A stretch of DNA of 64,000 nt from an uncultured Opitutia bacterium (GCA_903872425.1 CAIQKQ010000109.1:34810-98809); one strand, 5' to 3'. Positions 20,415-30,384 are shown, counted from the stretch's first letter. The notes: generated from the sequence alone by a model not told the origin. Made by a program: numbers and translations.

Positions 20415-22082
20415 ATGTCACCCGCCGCCGAAATCGCCCGCCGTCGCACCTTCGCGATCATCTCGCATCCCGATGCGGGCAAGACCACGCTTACGGAAAA
20501 ATTCCTCCTCTACGGCAACGCCATCCACCTCGCTGGGGCCGTCAAGGACCGTAAGAACCAGCGCGCCACCACCTCCGACTGGATGGAGCTCGAGAAGCAG
20601 CGTGGTATTTCCATCAGCTCGACCGTCCTCCAGTTCGATTACGCCGGCTGCGCCGTCAACCTCCTCGACACGCCCGGCCACAAGGATTTCTCCGAAGACA
20701 CTTACCGCGTGCTCACCGCCGTGGACGCCGCGCTCATGGTCATTGACGCCGCCAAGGGCGTCGAAACGCAGACGCGCAAACTCTTCGAGGTCTGCCGTCG
20801 ACGCGGTGTGCCGATTTTCACGTTCATGAACAAGTGCGACCGCCCCACGCGCAGTCCGATCGAGTTGCTCGACGAACTGGAAAACGTGCTCGGACTCCAG
20901 GCGTCGCCCGTCATCTGGCCGTTGGGCAACGGCCCGTCGTTCAAGGGCGTGTTCGATCGTCGCACGCGCGAGGTGCATTTGTTTGAGCGCGTGCCGGGCG
21001 GAAAATTTCAGGCTCCCGTGAGCGTCGCCTCGCTCGACGACCCCATTGTTCGCGCCAAGCTCGACGACGATGTTTATCGCGACGTGAAGGAGCAGCTAGA
21101 GATGCTCGACGGCGCGGGCCACCCCTTCGACCTCGCCGCCGTGCAAGGCGGCCGGCAGACCCCCGTCTACTTCGGCAGCGCCGTGAACAATTTCGGCATC
21201 CAGCTTTTACTCGATGGCTTTCTGCGGGACAGCGTCCCCCCCGCCCCTCGCCGCTCACTTTCGATCCAAACTCCTAATTCCAAACTCCAAACGGGAGCAG
21301 ACGCGGCGGAGTCTCGGGTGATCTCGGTCGAAGACCCCAAGTTCTCCGGCTTCATTTTTAAAATCCAAGCTAACATGGATCCGAAGCACCGCGACCGTAT
21401 CGCCTTCTGCCGCGTGTGCTCCGGCAAGTTCGAGCGCGACATGGTCGTCACGCACCAACGCACCGGCAAACAGGTGCGCCTCTCCTCCTCGCACAAACTC
21501 TTCGGCCAGGAGCGCGAGACCGTGGACGAGGCCTGGCCCGGCGACGTCATCGGACTGGTTGGCCACGACAGCTTCGGCATCGGCGACACGCTTACCACCG
21601 ACCGCAGCATCTTCTACGACGAGATCCCGCGTTTTCCATCAGAGGTCTTCAGCTACATCTCCAACCCCAACTCCGGCGACGCCAAAAAATACCGCGCCGG
21701 CTTGGAGCAACTTTTACAGGAAGGGGTGGTACAATCGTTCAACGCCAAAAACGCCCCACCGGGCGCGACCCTACTCGCTGCCGTCGGCCCGCTGCAATTT
21801 GAGGTCGTGCAATGGCGACTCCAAAGCGAATACAATGCCGAGTCGCGGCTCACCCCCACACCATGGACGATGCTCCGCTGGGTCGAGGCTCCCGCCGCCG
21901 AACTCACCCGCGATGGCGCATTGGATTCGACCCGTTACGTTGTCGCCACCGGTGTGAGTTTCGGTGCCGACAAGTTCGGCAAACCCGTTGTGCTCTTCCC
22001 CAACGAATGGACCATGCGCTATTTTCAGGAGAAAAATCCGTCGCTGAAGCTGCACGAGCTACCGATTGAGCAGACGACGTGA
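20415..22082 (+). CDS. prfC: Peptide chain release factor 3
   Basis: IARRRTFAIISHPDAGKTTLTEKFLLYG; WMELEKQRGISISSTVLQFDY; LLDTPGHKDFSEDTYRVLTAVDAALMVIDAAKGVE; MNKCDRPTRSP; FKIQANMDPKHRDR. Confidence 0.96.
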   Translation: MSPAAEIARRRTFAIISHPDAGKTTLTEKFLLYGNAIHLAGAVKDRKNQRATTSDWMELEKQRGISISSTVLQFDYAGCAVNLLDTPGHKDFSEDTYRVLTAVDAALMVIDAAKGVETQTRKLFEVCRRRGVPIFTFMNKCDRPTRSPIELLDELENVLGLQASPVIWPLGNGPSFKGVFDRRTREVHLFERVPGGKFQAPVSVASLDDPIVRAKLDDDVYRDVKEQLEMLDGAGHPFDLAAVQGGRQTPVYFGSAVNNFGIQLLLDGFLRDSVPPAPRRSLSIQTPNSKLQTGADAAESRVISVEDPKFSGFIFKIQANMDPKHRDRIAFCRVCSGKFERDMVVTHQRTGKQVRLSSSHKLFGQERETVDEAWPGDVIGLVGHDSFGIGDTLTTDRSIFYDEIPRFPSEVFSYISNPNSGDAKKYRAGLEQLLQEGVVQSFNAKNAPPGATLLAAVGPLQFEVVQWRLQSEYNAESRLTPTPWTMLRWVEAPAAELTRDGALDSTRYVVATGVSFGADKFGKPVVLFPNEWTMRYFQEKNPSLKLHELPIEQTT

Positions 22083-22086
22083 CAGG

Positions 22087-22157
22087 TGGAACGCGTCGAC
22101 CCCCAACGCGCTTGATTTTCCGCCCACCAAACAGTGCGTTGGGGTCAACGCGCTCCA
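22087..22157. repeat. Intergenic inverted repeat downstream of prfC
   Basis: tggaacgcgtcgacccccaacgc versus reverse complement of gcgttggggtcaacgcgctcca (tggagcgcgttgaccccaacgc): two mismatches and one indel. Confidence 0.8.
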
Positions 22158-22229
22158 ACATATAAAACCTGCCGGACATTTGTTCTAGGATCAGGGCAGC
22201 CTAGCCCGAATGTTGCCCACCTTTCCGCC

Positions 22230-23021
22230 ATGAACCTCGCTCACGTCCCGCTCTTGCAAATCCAGCGAGACCTTTACCGCCTGCCGCGCGGGAGGGAGCG
22301 TTTTCAGACCTACCTGAAAACCATGCTCACGCCGGATGGGCAGGGTGTCAGCCTGCTGCCGTTGGTGGCGATGAACCCGATGGCCAAAGACCATGTGTCG
22401 GCACGGCTCGACGCATGGCTCGCACTCGACGCCGAGGGCATTGTCGCGCGCACCATCGCCGACGCGGCGACGCGGCTCGCAGACGCGCCCGGCGAATTCA
22501 AACTCGGCCTCGTGTTAGCCGATGATGCGCAGGGCGGCTGGACCAACCGTTTTAGCGTCGAGCTCGCATGGCGTACTTCCATCCGTGAATTCGCCCGCGA
22601 TGGATGGCTATCCGCCATTTTGTGGACCAGCGAAGAGCCGACCGCACAAACCGTTATTGAAGCCGTCCTAACGGCCATTTTTCGTGCCGTCTTTCTCGGT
22701 ATACACGGCTCCGCCCGCACGCTGCGCGACTTGCTCGCGCAAGAGGGCCGGGTCATGGCTTCCGCCGGCTGCGTCGGCCCCGTGCTTGCACCCAATCAGC
22801 TCACCCAAGACCGCGCAATCATTGCGCCCTATCTCGGCGCGGACGCCGCCGACCTGCCCGTGGTCATCCCATGCCTCTTTGGCGACCACGCGGCGGTGTC
22901 ACTCGGCTACACTCCCCTCGGGCTGCCACTCCGCGCCGGCCTCGCGCTCGCGTTGCACGACGCGCAAGCTGCCGTCGGACGTGCCGCCACGGTGACTACC
23001 CGCGCCGGTTCGCGCAGATGA
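22230..23021 (+). CDS. Hypothetical protein
   Basis: ORF MNLAHVPLLQIQRDLYRLPRGRERFQTYLKTML...; no family recognised; consistent coding character. Confidence 0.7.
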   Translation: MNLAHVPLLQIQRDLYRLPRGRERFQTYLKTMLTPDGQGVSLLPLVAMNPMAKDHVSARLDAWLALDAEGIVARTIADAATRLADAPGEFKLGLVLADDAQGGWTNRFSVELAWRTSIREFARDGWLSAILWTSEEPTAQTVIEAVLTAIFRAVFLGIHGSARTLRDLLAQEGRVMASAGCVGPVLAPNQLTQDRAIIAPYLGADAADLPVVIPCLFGDHAAVSLGYTPLGLPLRAGLALALHDAQAAVGRAATVTTRAGSRR

Positions 23022-23082
23022 CTAGGTATTTTTTATCGAATTCTTCTCGTCGCGCCGGAAAAAGTTTCGTTGCTTCGCGCCC

Positions 23083-24126
23083 ATGTCCTTTCGTCGTTTT
23101 TCGCTTTTCACTCTCTTCCTCCTCTGGCTCGGCGCCCAAGCCTCGCTCCCGGCCGCCGCCAAAAAGCCCGCCCCCGCCCCAACTGGCACCTACAAAGGCG
23201 CGATCGTGATGGACGCCACGAGTGGCCAAGTCCTGATCGAGGAAAACGCCGACCAAATCAGCCCACCGGCCAGCATGACGAAGCTCATGACCTTCGCCGT
23301 GCTCGACGACCAGATCCACGCCGGCGTGCTCACGCTACAAACTCCCGTCACCGTGACCGCGGCCGATGCCAAGATGGGCGGCACGCAGGTCTGGCTGGCG
23401 GATAAGGAAGTGTTCTCCGTCGAAGAGCTGACGTACGCCATGATGATCCAATCGGCCAACGACGCGGCGCACGCGCTTGCGCGCACCGCCGCCGGCAGCG
23501 TGGAGGCGTTCGTCGCGCTGATGAACGCCAAAGCCCGCGCGCTCGGCATGACCCATACCACCTTCGTCACTCCGCACGGCTTGCCGCCCGTTGGCCGGAA
23601 AATTGCCGACGGCGACCTCACCACCCCACGTGATTTCGCGCTACTCTGTCGTTACCTGCTGACGAAGACTGAAGTGCTCAAATACACCTCGGTGAAAGAG
23701 CGTGTATTCCGCGCCAACTCGCCGACCCACGCCATAACCATGATCAATCACGACCACCTGCTCCACGTTGACGGCGTGGACGGTTTAAAGACCGGCTACA
23801 CCGAGGCGGCCGGCTATTGCCTCAGCTCGACCGCGCAACGCAACGGCCAGCGCGTGATAGTCGTGATCATGGGCTCGTTCGGACCGAATGGCCAGATTGA
23901 CCTCGGCAAGTTCCGCGACATAAAGGCCACCGAGCTGATTGAGCGCGGCTTTGCAGCACTACCCGCCAACGGAGCCAAATTCACCGGCCCCACTGCGCCC
24001 ACTACCAACACTCCCGTTGTCCCCACAGCAGCACAAGAGGGTAGTCCGATCGTCCCCGCGTCTCCGCCGCCAGCAACCGACAGTCTGCCCATGGTGATCT
24101 TTACGCCGCCAGGCCAAAAGAAATAA
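23083..24126 (+). CDS. D-alanyl-D-alanine carboxypeptidase (DacA/PBP5-like)
   Basis: Signal peptide; PASMTKLMTFAVL (SxxK), QSANDAAHAL (SxN), DGLKTGYTEAAGYCL (KTG). Confidence 0.92.
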   Translation: MSFRRFSLFTLFLLWLGAQASLPAAAKKPAPAPTGTYKGAIVMDATSGQVLIEENADQISPPASMTKLMTFAVLDDQIHAGVLTLQTPVTVTAADAKMGGTQVWLADKEVFSVEELTYAMMIQSANDAAHALARTAAGSVEAFVALMNAKARALGMTHTTFVTPHGLPPVGRKIADGDLTTPRDFALLCRYLLTKTEVLKYTSVKERVFRANSPTHAITMINHDHLLHVDGVDGLKTGYTEAAGYCLSSTAQRNGQRVIVVIMGSFGPNGQIDLGKFRDIKATELIERGFAALPANGAKFTGPTAPTTNTPVVPTAAQEGSPIVPASPPPATDSLPMVIFTPPGQKK

Positions 24127-24130
24127 CCCG

Positions 24131-24847
24131 TCAGCGCTCCAGCACCACCACCAACACCCCCAGCAGGATGAAAAGAGAGCCGAGCAAGCCAGCCTCGTAG
24201 CGCTCAAAAATTTTCAGCCTGACTTTCTCTAGCCCGCGCAGCGCCAGCCCGGTGAACAGCATCATCGCTGCCAGTGCCCCCACTGCCAAGATCACGCTCA
24301 GGACCGCGAAGCCCTGCCAGCCGAATTTTACCCCCGCTAGATAGACGGGCAGAAAGCCCTCACACGGGGACAGCGTGAGCATCACGAACAGCCCGCCTAC
24401 CGTCGCCCGGTCGCCGTTTTTCTCTGACACCAACGCGCTATCCTTCAGCTCTGCTTCCATGTGGGAGTGCTCCTCCTCTTGCCCGCAATGCTCGTCGGCG
24501 TGGTGATGTCCGCCTGGCACCGGATGGTGGCAGATGCCGCCGCCCCGCCACTGTCGCCAGAAATAAAACGCCCCCATCGCGCTCAGCAGCCCCGCCGCGA
24601 TCCACGGAAACGCCGCGCCGACCGTTTCGTCGAGCCGGAATCCAAACCAAGCCACTGCCAGCCCCAACAGGCTCGTAAGGAGAACGTGTCCCGCCCCAGC
24701 CAGCGCGAGGATCGCCAGCGCCTTGCCACGGCTCCAGCCCCGTGCCCGTGCCACTAGCACGAACGGTAGCCAATGCGTCGGGATAGCCGCGTGGAAAAAT
24801 GCCACGGTGAAGCCGGTCGCGGCAATGCTGGTAAGAGCGGCGAAGTC
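24131..24847 (-). CDS. Polytopic membrane protein with His/Cys-rich loop (possible metal transporter)
   Basis: Multiple TM segments; loop CHHPVPGGHHHADEHCGQEEEHSHMEAE; LTLSPCEGFLPVYLAGV. Confidence 0.6.
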   Translation of the reverse strand, partial: DFAALTSIAATGFTVAFFHAAIPTHWLPFVLVARARGWSRGKALAILALAGAGHVLLTSLLGLAVAWFGFRLDETVGAAFPWIAAGLLSAMGAFYFWRQWRGGGICHHPVPGGHHHADEHCGQEEEHSHMEAELKDSALVSEKNGDRATVGGLFVMLTLSPCEGFLPVYLAGVKFGWQGFAVLSVILAVGALAAMMLFTGLALRGLEKVRLKIFERYEAGLLGSLFILLGVLVVVLER

Positions 24848-25057
24848 CATGTGTTGGTTGAGAGGATTGAGGCAACACGGCCCGGCCGCGCTGTCGAACG
24901 CGAACTCTAGCAAAGTCGTCAAGCACCCCGAGCCGTTTCGCTCACATCCTGACCCTCCTGCTGGTTCCCCACCACGCTTTCATTTCTCCATTTGCTACCA
25001 TCTTTCTCCATCTTCCTCGCTCGACTTGCGCGCCAGAAAACGGTTAACAAAACGTGA

Positions 25058-26002
<945 letters not shown>

Positions 26003-26056
26003 GCATAAACAACACGAAGCCGCACAATCAAGGGGGGGACCCGGTTGGCGTTCCTC

Positions 26057-26101
26057 TAGGTCAGGTTTTATGCCCAATACGTCGGGTTAAAACCCGATCT
26101 A
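26057..26101. repeat. Palindromic element in hemF-hemE spacer
   Basis: taggtcaggttttatgccc versus reverse complement tagatcgggttttaaccc of the right arm; inner perfect palindrome tcgggttaaaacccga. Confidence 0.7.
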
Positions 26102-26114
26102 AATTCTCCTTACG

Positions 26115-26175
26115 TGCCACTAAAGACCAAAAGTATGTCTCCCTCTTCGTGTCTTTTTGTGTTTTTTGTGGCCAA
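26115..26175. repeat. A-rich/T-rich imperfect palindrome immediately upstream of hemE
   Basis: tgccactaaagaccaaaag ... cttcgtgtctttttgtgttttttgtggccaa; right arm shared with 63218-63250. Confidence 0.7.
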
Positions 26176-26181
26176 TCACCT

Positions 26182-27210
26182 ATGACCTCTCGCGAACGCT
26201 TCCTCGCCGCCTGTGCCTGCGCGCCGCTCGACCGCCCGCCGCTTTGGCTCATGCGGCAGGCCGGCCGCTACCTACCCGAATACCGCGCGCTCAAGGCCAA
26301 GTCGTCGTTCCTCGAGATGGTCCGCACCCCCGCGCTCGCTGCCGAGGTCACGCTCCAACCGCTGCGCCGTTTCGCCTTCGACGCGGCGATCCTATTCTCC
26401 GACATCCTCGTCATCCCCGAGGCGCTTGGTCAGGGTTACAAGTTCCGCGACGCAGGCGGCATCGCGATGGAGTTCCGCCTCGACACCCGCGCGCAGATTG
26501 ACGCCCTTGCCCCCGCCGCCGCCGTGCCGGAGCGTCTGCGCTACGTCGCCGACACGCTCGCCCTGCTGAAACGCGAAATCCGCGGTGAAAAGGCGCTCCT
26601 CGGTTTCGGCGGGTCGCCGTGGACGCTCGCTGCCTATATGGTCGAGGGCGGCAGCTCGGAGGATTTCGCGCGCGTGAAGACGCTATTCTATTCCGACCGC
26701 GCCGCTTTCGACGCGCTCATGGAGAAACTCACCGCCGCGCTCATCGCGTATTTCCAGATGCAGATCGCCGCTGGGGCCGATGCGATCCAGATTTTCGATT
26801 CTTGGGGCGGTGTCATCGCGGGGCCGGACTACGAGGCGGCGTCGCTGCGCTGGATCCGCCAGATCATCGCTGCGCTGCCACGCGAGTTCCCGGTCATCCT
26901 CTACGCGAAAGGCTGCGCGCCACATCTCGCCGACCAGTCGTTCACCGGCGCGCGCGTCCTCAGTGTGGACTGGACCAGCGACCTCAGCGTCGTCCGCCGC
27001 ACGCTCCCCGCCAACGTCGCCGTGCAAGGCAACCTTGACCCCGTGTTGATGACCACGACCCCCGCCATCGTCCGCCATGAGGCCGCGCGTCTGCTCGCGT
27101 CCATGCGCGGTACTGCCGGCCACATCTTCAACCTCGGTCATGGCATCACCCCCGACGCAAAGATCGAGTGTGTCGAGGCGTTGGTCGAAACCGTTACGAC
27201 GTGGAAATGA
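26182..27210 (+). CDS. hemE: Uroporphyrinogen decarboxylase
   Basis: PPLWLMRQAGRYLPEYRALK; FSDILVIPEALGQ; GFGGSPWTLAAYMVEG; GNLDPVLM; FNLGHGITPDA. Confidence 0.96.
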   Translation: MTSRERFLAACACAPLDRPPLWLMRQAGRYLPEYRALKAKSSFLEMVRTPALAAEVTLQPLRRFAFDAAILFSDILVIPEALGQGYKFRDAGGIAMEFRLDTRAQIDALAPAAAVPERLRYVADTLALLKREIRGEKALLGFGGSPWTLAAYMVEGGSSEDFARVKTLFYSDRAAFDALMEKLTAALIAYFQMQIAAGADAIQIFDSWGGVIAGPDYEAASLRWIRQIIAALPREFPVILYAKGCAPHLADQSFTGARVLSVDWTSDLSVVRRTLPANVAVQGNLDPVLMTTTPAIVRHEAARLLASMRGTAGHIFNLGHGITPDAKIECVEALVETVTTWK

Positions 27211-27285
27211 TGACGACGAGAATCACGAAAAGGTAAAAATCCCATCGTCAAGCCGCGCCTCATTTTGTGATTTCTTGTGATTTTC

Positions 27286-28680
27286 GTGGCTAAGTCCGAA
27301 TTACCTTCCATCGCCGTTGTCGGCGCCGGCCTCACCGGCCTGACGGCCGCACACCGGTTACACACGGCCGGCCGTCGTGTGCGGCTATTCGAGGCGTCGG
27401 GCCGCGTCGGGGGCGTCATTCAGACCGAGCGCGCCGAAGGCTGGCTCGTCGAGGCCGGCCCCAACTCCCTGCGCGGCGGCTTGCCTGAACTCACGCGACT
27501 CATCGCCGAGCTGGGCCTCACTGGCACGGTCGTTACCGCCGAGCCGGCGGCGAAAAATCGCTACCTTGTCCATCGCGGCCAACTCGTAGCCGCGCCTGGC
27601 TCACCTCAAGCGCTTCTCTCTAGCCCGCTGCTCTCGTTCGGCACCAAGGCCCGCCTCGCCGCCGAGTTGCTGCGCCGCCCACAGCCGCGCGCGGCCGATC
27701 TTTCGCTCGCGGCGTTTGCCCGCGAGCATTTCGGCTCGGAGCTGGTCGAACGCGCGCTCGATCCATTCGTCTCCGGCGTTTTCGCCGGCGACGCCGAAAA
27801 ACTCTCCGCCCGCCACGCCTTCCCCGTGATCTGGGAGATGGAGCAGAAGCACGGCTCGCTCTTGCGCGCGCAGGCCGCCGCCGCCCGCGAACGACGCGCT
27901 GAGGGCCGCCCCCCCTCACAGATCTTTTCTTTCGCCGACGGTCTCGCCTCCCTACCCCGCGCCTTGTCCGCCGCGTTGCCAACTGGCTGTGTCGAGCTCA
28001 ACGCCGCCATCACCCGCCTCACCCCGACCGGTTCCGGCAGCACGCCCGGTTGGCAACTCACATGGACGAACCCTGCCGGTGTCGCTCAGACGGATGAGTT
28101 TGCTCGCGTCATCCTCGCACTTCCCGCGCCCGCCTTGGTCAAGCTCGCCATCGGTGCGGATGCCGCCGCTCGCCCGCTCTCCACGCTGGTGGAGATGGAG
28201 CACGCCTCTGTCGCTTCTCTCTATCTCGGATTTCGACGCGACCAAGTCGCCCACCCACTCGACGGCTTCGGACTGCTCATCCCGTCCGCGGAAAAACGCG
28301 CCGTGCTCGGCGTGATTTTCTCCTCAACCCTTTTTGCCGGGCGCGCCCCCGAAGGCCATGTCGCGCTCACGGTCATGACTGGCGGCACCCGCCGTCCCGA
28401 CCTCGCGGCGCTTGCGCCTGATGCGCTGCTCGCCGCGGTACAGTCCGACCTCGCCATGCTGCTCGGTGTGCGCGGCGAACCGATGTTCCTGCGGCACCAC
28501 GCCTGGCAGCGCGCCATTCCGCAATACAACCTCGGACACGAACGCTTCCTTGGTGCAATCACCCGCTGCGAGACCGATCATCCCGGCCTCTTCATCGGCG
28601 GCCAAGCCCGCGACGGCATCGGCCTGCCCGATTGTGCTGCCGCCGGCCTGCGCCTCGCCGACAAAGCCCTAGCAGGCTGA
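27286..28680 (+). CDS. Protoporphyrinogen oxidase (HemY/HemG, oxygen-dependent type)
   Basis: FAD motif IAVVGAGLTGLTAAHRL; VGGVIQTERAEGWLVEAGPNSLRG; C-terminal LFIGGQARDGIGLPDCAAAGLRLA. GTG start inferred. Confidence 0.88.
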   Translation: MAKSELPSIAVVGAGLTGLTAAHRLHTAGRRVRLFEASGRVGGVIQTERAEGWLVEAGPNSLRGGLPELTRLIAELGLTGTVVTAEPAAKNRYLVHRGQLVAAPGSPQALLSSPLLSFGTKARLAAELLRRPQPRAADLSLAAFAREHFGSELVERALDPFVSGVFAGDAEKLSARHAFPVIWEMEQKHGSLLRAQAAAARERRAEGRPPSQIFSFADGLASLPRALSAALPTGCVELNAAITRLTPTGSGSTPGWQLTWTNPAGVAQTDEFARVILALPAPALVKLAIGADAAARPLSTLVEMEHASVASLYLGFRRDQVAHPLDGFGLLIPSAEKRAVLGVIFSSTLFAGRAPEGHVALTVMTGGTRRPDLAALAPDALLAAVQSDLAMLLGVRGEPMFLRHHAWQRAIPQYNLGHERFLGAITRCETDHPGLFIGGQARDGIGLPDCAAAGLRLADKALAG

Positions 28681-28700
28681 GTCGCTAAAAAATGGAGGCC

Positions 28701-28728
28701 TGATGGCGCGGGTAGAATTTGAACCGCC
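28701..28728 (-). other. tRNA 3'-end-like fragment
   Basis: tgatggcgcgggtagaatttgaaccgcc matches the tRNA-Cys 3' region at 30385-30412 (tggaggcgcgggtcggaattgaaccgac) at 22/28 positions; no intact tRNA body follows. Confidence 0.45.
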
Positions 28729-28911
28729 TGCCGCCACAGAATCTAAGCCGCTAAAATAGGCGGACTTAGTTAACGGTTTGAACAGGCAGAACGAAGCAGG
28801 CAGACGCACCAAGGGTAAGCAAAAAACATCAATTGTGGCGCGCTTAAGGCACTCTAAATCTGGGTACCTCCCAGCGCCAATCTCCACTGATTGTCCTCTG
28901 CTCAACCGCGC

Positions 28912-29457
28912 CTATTTCGCCGCGAGTGCGGCCTCAACGGCCTTGGTGATTTCGGGAGACTCGGGGGTGACTGACGAGTCGAACCGCTGGAGGATCTTGC
29001 CGTCGCGGCCAATGAGAAACTTGGTGAAGTTCCAGCCGATGTCGCCAGGGAAAGGCGACCCCTTGCCAGCCAGCAGTGTGTAGAGCGGATGCCGCTTGTC
29101 GCCGTTGACTTCGATTTTGTCGAAGAGGGGAAATGTGACCTTAAAGGTGTCGGTGCAGAATTTCTTGATCTCGATGTTGGTGCCGGGTTCCTGCCCGCCA
29201 AACTGGTTGCACGGAAAGCCCAGCACGGTGAGACCCTTGTCCTTGTATTTCGTAAACGCGGCCTGGAGACCCTGGTATTGTGGCGTGTAACCGCACTCAG
29301 AGGCGACGTTGACGATGAGCAGCACGCGGCCTTTGAAGGGCGCAAGTGTGCCGACCTTACCGTCTATGTCCTTGATGGCGACCTCGTAGAGGGACTGGGC
29401 CTGTGTGGTCATGACGGAAAGGATGAGCAACACAGCAAGGCTGAAGAGATTTCGCAT
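28912..29457 (-). CDS. Glutathione peroxidase, secreted, Cys-type
   Basis: Signal peptide; LLIVNVASECGYTPQYQGLQAAF; VLGFPCNQFGGQEPG; WNFTKFLIGRDGKI. Confidence 0.93.
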   Translation of the reverse strand: MRNLFSLAVLLILSVMTTQAQSLYEVAIKDIDGKVGTLAPFKGRVLLIVNVASECGYTPQYQGLQAAFTKYKDKGLTVLGFPCNQFGGQEPGTNIEIKKFCTDTFKVTFPLFDKIEVNGDKRHPLYTLLAGKGSPFPGDIGWNFTKFLIGRDGKILQRFDSSVTPESPEITKAVEAALAAK

Positions 29458-29686
29458 AACAGGCAGGGTGAGCGGGCAGGCCGAGCTGTCAAGAAGAGCA
29501 CCGGCAGTTGCTCGATGGATTTGGTGGACTGGTCAGAAAACATCCTGCCCTCATCACTCCCGTCACATTTAACTGTCATATGGATGCATCGCGTGACGCC
29601 ACTCGCGCTAGTTCTCATCCGAATTCCGCCTCTGTCACCGACTGAAAAACCTGATGGCCCGATATCATTTCGTCCAGCAAGCCCGC

Positions 29687-30115
29687 TTAAACGTGGATAG
29701 GATTGGCGATGGGCGCGACCGGATCGCTCGGCCCGATGACAGGCAGCGGCGTAGGTGGTGGCACGGTCTTCTTCACCGGCATGGGGATTGGCGGATTGGG
29801 AGGAAGCGGAAAGTCCGGCATGGGGCGCGGCGGACTGGGTGGCAGAATCACAGCTGGGGTTACTGGCAGTGGGGGCACAGGCGGGATCGGGGGTAAAGGC
29901 AGCTCCGGCGGTGGGGTTGGCTGGAGGGGCGGTAAGGGAAGTTCTGGCACGGGCACCGGCATGATTGGCGGCAACGGCAGAACGGGCGTGAGTTGATAGC
30001 TGGCCAGTGGGGTTGTCGGCGGTAGGGAACTGCCTACGATGCCATCCGCACCGCGCAACTGAACCGAGGCGAGGCCGGCGAGGCATGAAGCCAAAGCGAG
30101 GAGGAGAGATTTCAT
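29687..30115 (-). CDS. Secreted proline-rich protein
   Basis: Signal peptide MKSLLLALASCLAGLASVQLRG followed by repetitive PLPPxPPxP tract over ~100 residues. Confidence 0.6.
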   Translation of the reverse strand: MKSLLLALASCLAGLASVQLRGADGIVGSSLPPTTPLASYQLTPVLPLPPIMPVPVPELPLPPLQPTPPPELPLPPIPPVPPLPVTPAVILPPSPPRPMPDFPLPPNPPIPMPVKKTVPPPTPLPVIGPSDPVAPIANPIHV

Positions 30116-30384
30116 CGCAGCACGTTAGCACCCTGCTGCCACGGCTCCTATGGGGTCTTGCCCGACTATCTGATTCTGAATCCCACACTCCCTCCGACTG
30201 AAAATCCAACTGCCCTGAAAATTTCGCCCACAAGCCGCTGTCCCGACGGTGGGACGGAGGGCAAGAAAATCTCTTTTGACCAAACCGCCACCAGCGTAAC
30301 CAACTTGCCCGCGATGGGCCTTCGCACTCGCATCGTGGACTTTAACGCCTAGCTCCTGAAGATTTCCTCTTCAGAGGTAAAAAC

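Noticed and set aside
29409-30233. 274-aa minus-strand ORF overlapping the proline-rich gene and glutathione peroxidase start
   Set aside because: Out of frame with the signal-peptide-bearing proline-rich ORF and spans the intergenic region; no domain recognised.
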